A DNA stretch of 6,657 bases from Burkholderiaceae bacterium (GTDB lineage: Bacteria > Pseudomonadota > Gammaproteobacteria > Burkholderiales > Burkholderiaceae), in contig CANGWT010000094.1 of assembly GCA_947457745.1 (NCBI GenBank), forward strand, positions 1 through 6,657. The letters run 5' to 3'. The notes under the pieces are model-generated. The model had not been told where the DNA came from and did no database searches. It saw only the letters and a program-made list of their open reading frames with translations. Below are positions 5,579 to 6,657 of the stretch, in pieces. Positions within the stretch are counted from its first letter, which is position 1. Every line of letters starts with the position of its first letter. A program made the position numbers and the translations under genes.

Positions 5579-6657
5579 TTAATTTCCCAAGGCTTTTTTC
5601 AAGCGCTCGACAAAACGTTGCGGTGGCATGTAGCCAATGACACGTTGATCTTTTAACTCTTCTGAGTTGAGATCAAAGATTAAAATGCCTGGTGGGCCAA
5701 ATAATCCTAAGCGTTTCAACAAAGTCTGATTCTCGGCACTATTCTTTGTTACGTCTGCCTGCAGTAAAACAAATTTCTGTAGCTCCTCATTCACTGCGGG
5801 ATTAGCAAAGGTGTTGACCTCCATCTCCTTGCAAGAAATACACCAGTCTGCATAAATATCCAAGAGCACTAATTTCTTTTGTTCTTTTGCTTTGGATAAA
5901 AATTGGTCTAAGTGTGCACTAGAGTCAATCACGGCAAAACTAGCACTTCCAATCTGGTGTTGGCGCTGACCATTGGCCATCGTATTGCCCGCCTCGCCAC
6001 TGCCAATTTGCAATAAAGGGGATGCAATCCAGGCTGCGGTTGCAACCAATAAAACACCCAATGTTCTTTGTAACCAAACCATCCAAATTCCGGTGGATGG
6101 AATCAAGATGCGAGCCTCAATGGCAATAAACAGGAGCGGCAATCCCATGCCCAAAGCCATTACAAAAAGAAGTCCTGCCCCTAGACTCATTGAGCCTGTT
6201 TGAGCAATAAAAGCGAGTACCCCAGCCAATGGGGCTGTAATGCAAGGGCTGGCTACTAATGTTGAAATTCCCCCCAAAGCAAAGGCGCCCGCAAAGCTGC
6301 CCCCCTTGTGACGTCCCGCTAATTGGTCCACTTTTTGTTGCCATGAGTGGGGCATTCTGAGCTCGTATAGACCGAATAGACTCCCTGATAAGGCTAATAG
6401 CAGCAATGCAAACCCAATCAGCGCTATAGGGCTTTGTAGGGCTCTTTGAACGCTGCCGCCTAGCGCAGCCATCAAGACCCCCGCTAATGCGTACACGCAA
6501 GCCATTCCAAGCACGTAAGCCACAGCCAAGAAACTTGCCCGGCCCTTGCTAATGGATTTCTTACCCTGCGTTCCAAACACCAGGCTTGACAGAATGGGCA
6601 GCATTGGAAGTACGCAAGGCGTAAATGCTAAAGCTAGGCCCAAAATAAAGAAGGCTA
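5579..6657 (-). CDS. dsbD: Thiol:disulfide interchange protein DsbD (5' part outside window)
   Basis: DsbD carries electrons from cytoplasmic thioredoxin across the inner membrane to periplasmic disulfide isomerases and apocytochrome c partners. The frame is open to the right edge (AFFILGLALAFTPC), so the TTG at 6643 is internal and the start lies beyond 6657. Numbering from that TTG, about six hydrophobic segments are visible (about 1-22, 36-63, 72-93, 115-146, 155-180, 190-213). They contain the paired membrane cysteines, Cys10 in TPCVLPM and Cys134 in SPCITAPLAG. The C-terminal thioredoxin-like domain (about 233-354) has the redox motif YADWCISC (Cys268/Cys271) and the cis-Pro loop FGPPGI. 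Compared with E. coli DsbD, the stretch between the sixth segment and the Trx domain is about 40 residues shorter, and the last two membrane helices seem absent. Whether an N-terminal periplasmic domain exists cannot be seen. A CcdA-thioredoxin fusion is the alternative reading. Confidence 0.93.
   Translation of the reverse strand, partial: AFFILGLALAFTPCVLPMLPILSSLVFGTQGKKSISKGRASFLAVAYVLGMACVYALAGVLMAALGGSVQRALQSPIALIGFALLLLALSGSLFGLYELRMPHSWQQKVDQLAGRHKGGSFAGAFALGGISTLVASPCITAPLAGVLAFIAQTGSMSLGAGLLFVMALGMGLPLLFIAIEARILIPSTGIWMVWLQRTLGVLLVATAAWIASPLLQIGSGEAGNTMANGQRQHQIGSASFAVIDSSAHLDQFLSKAKEQKKLVLLDIYADWCISCKEMEVNTFANPAVNEELQKFVLLQADVTKNSAENQTLLKRLGLFGPPGILIFDLNSEELKDQRVIGYMPPQRFVERLKKALGN

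Noticed and set aside
5973..6203. 76-codon plus-strand frame opposite dsbD
   Set aside because: Antisense to dsbD, with no ribosome binding site or recognisable protein family that I can support.
6117..6500. 127-codon minus-strand frame overlapping dsbD in another frame
   Set aside because: It is out of frame with the well-supported dsbD product and shows no domain; dsbD membrane-segment codons often leave alternative frames open.
6641..6643. TTG at 6643 as a dsbD/ccdA start
   Set aside because: Upstream codons AFFIL continue the conserved membrane helix to the window edge, so the gene is cut, not short.
1..6657. A novel defence, mobile or biosynthetic system in the window
   Set aside because: Every gene-sized frame is explained by a known housekeeping family, gaps are short, and no repeats, integrases, toxin-antitoxin pairs or composition breaks are visible.

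Overview
The window reads as ordinary core chromosome of a betaproteobacterium in the order Burkholderiales. The best guess is Polynucleobacter or a close relative. This rests on moderate-to-low GC, on protein wording typical of the group in HemB and EngB, and on familiar neighbour pairs (cyaY | lptM-lysA; cytochrome c4 | engB-hemB > < dsbD). The genus is an inference from memory, not a database result. Every gene belongs to a known family, and I see no mobile element, CRISPR array, tRNA, rRNA or foreign cassette. No stretch longer than 114 bp lacks a gene.

Layout. 1-995 (+) is the 3' part of aroB (3-dehydroquinate synthase), with its start left of the window. Thirteen bases later comes convergent cyaY (-, frataxin-like iron donor). 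cyaY diverges from lptM (+, small LPS-assembly lipoprotein), which overlaps lysA (+, diaminopimelate decarboxylase) by 4 bp. A strong bidirectional terminator at 2970-2998 separates lysA from a convergent dihaem cytochrome c4 gene (-). A 114-bp divergent control region (3745-3858) separates cytochrome c4 from engB (+, ribosome-assembly GTPase). engB overlaps hemB (+, porphobilinogen synthase) by 17 bp. A 12-bp stem-loop (5541-5569) lies between hemB and convergent dsbD (-), whose 5' part runs off the right edge.

Functional themes. aroB and lysA serve aromatic amino-acid and lysine synthesis; lysA also consumes meso-DAP, the peptidoglycan precursor. cyaY (iron delivery), hemB (haem synthesis), cytochrome c4 (haem-c carrier) and dsbD (reductant for periplasmic thiols, including apocytochrome c) share an iron/haem/cytochrome theme. 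Shared regulation is not shown by the sequence.

The points most worth checking are modest. DsbD has only about six visible membrane segments and a short link to its thioredoxin domain. engB has no Shine-Dalgarno, and a -10-like box sits almost on its start. A near-perfect palindrome lies in the cytochrome c4/engB control region. HemB is of the magnesium type, lacking the catalytic zinc cysteines. I did not find a convincing new biological system here.
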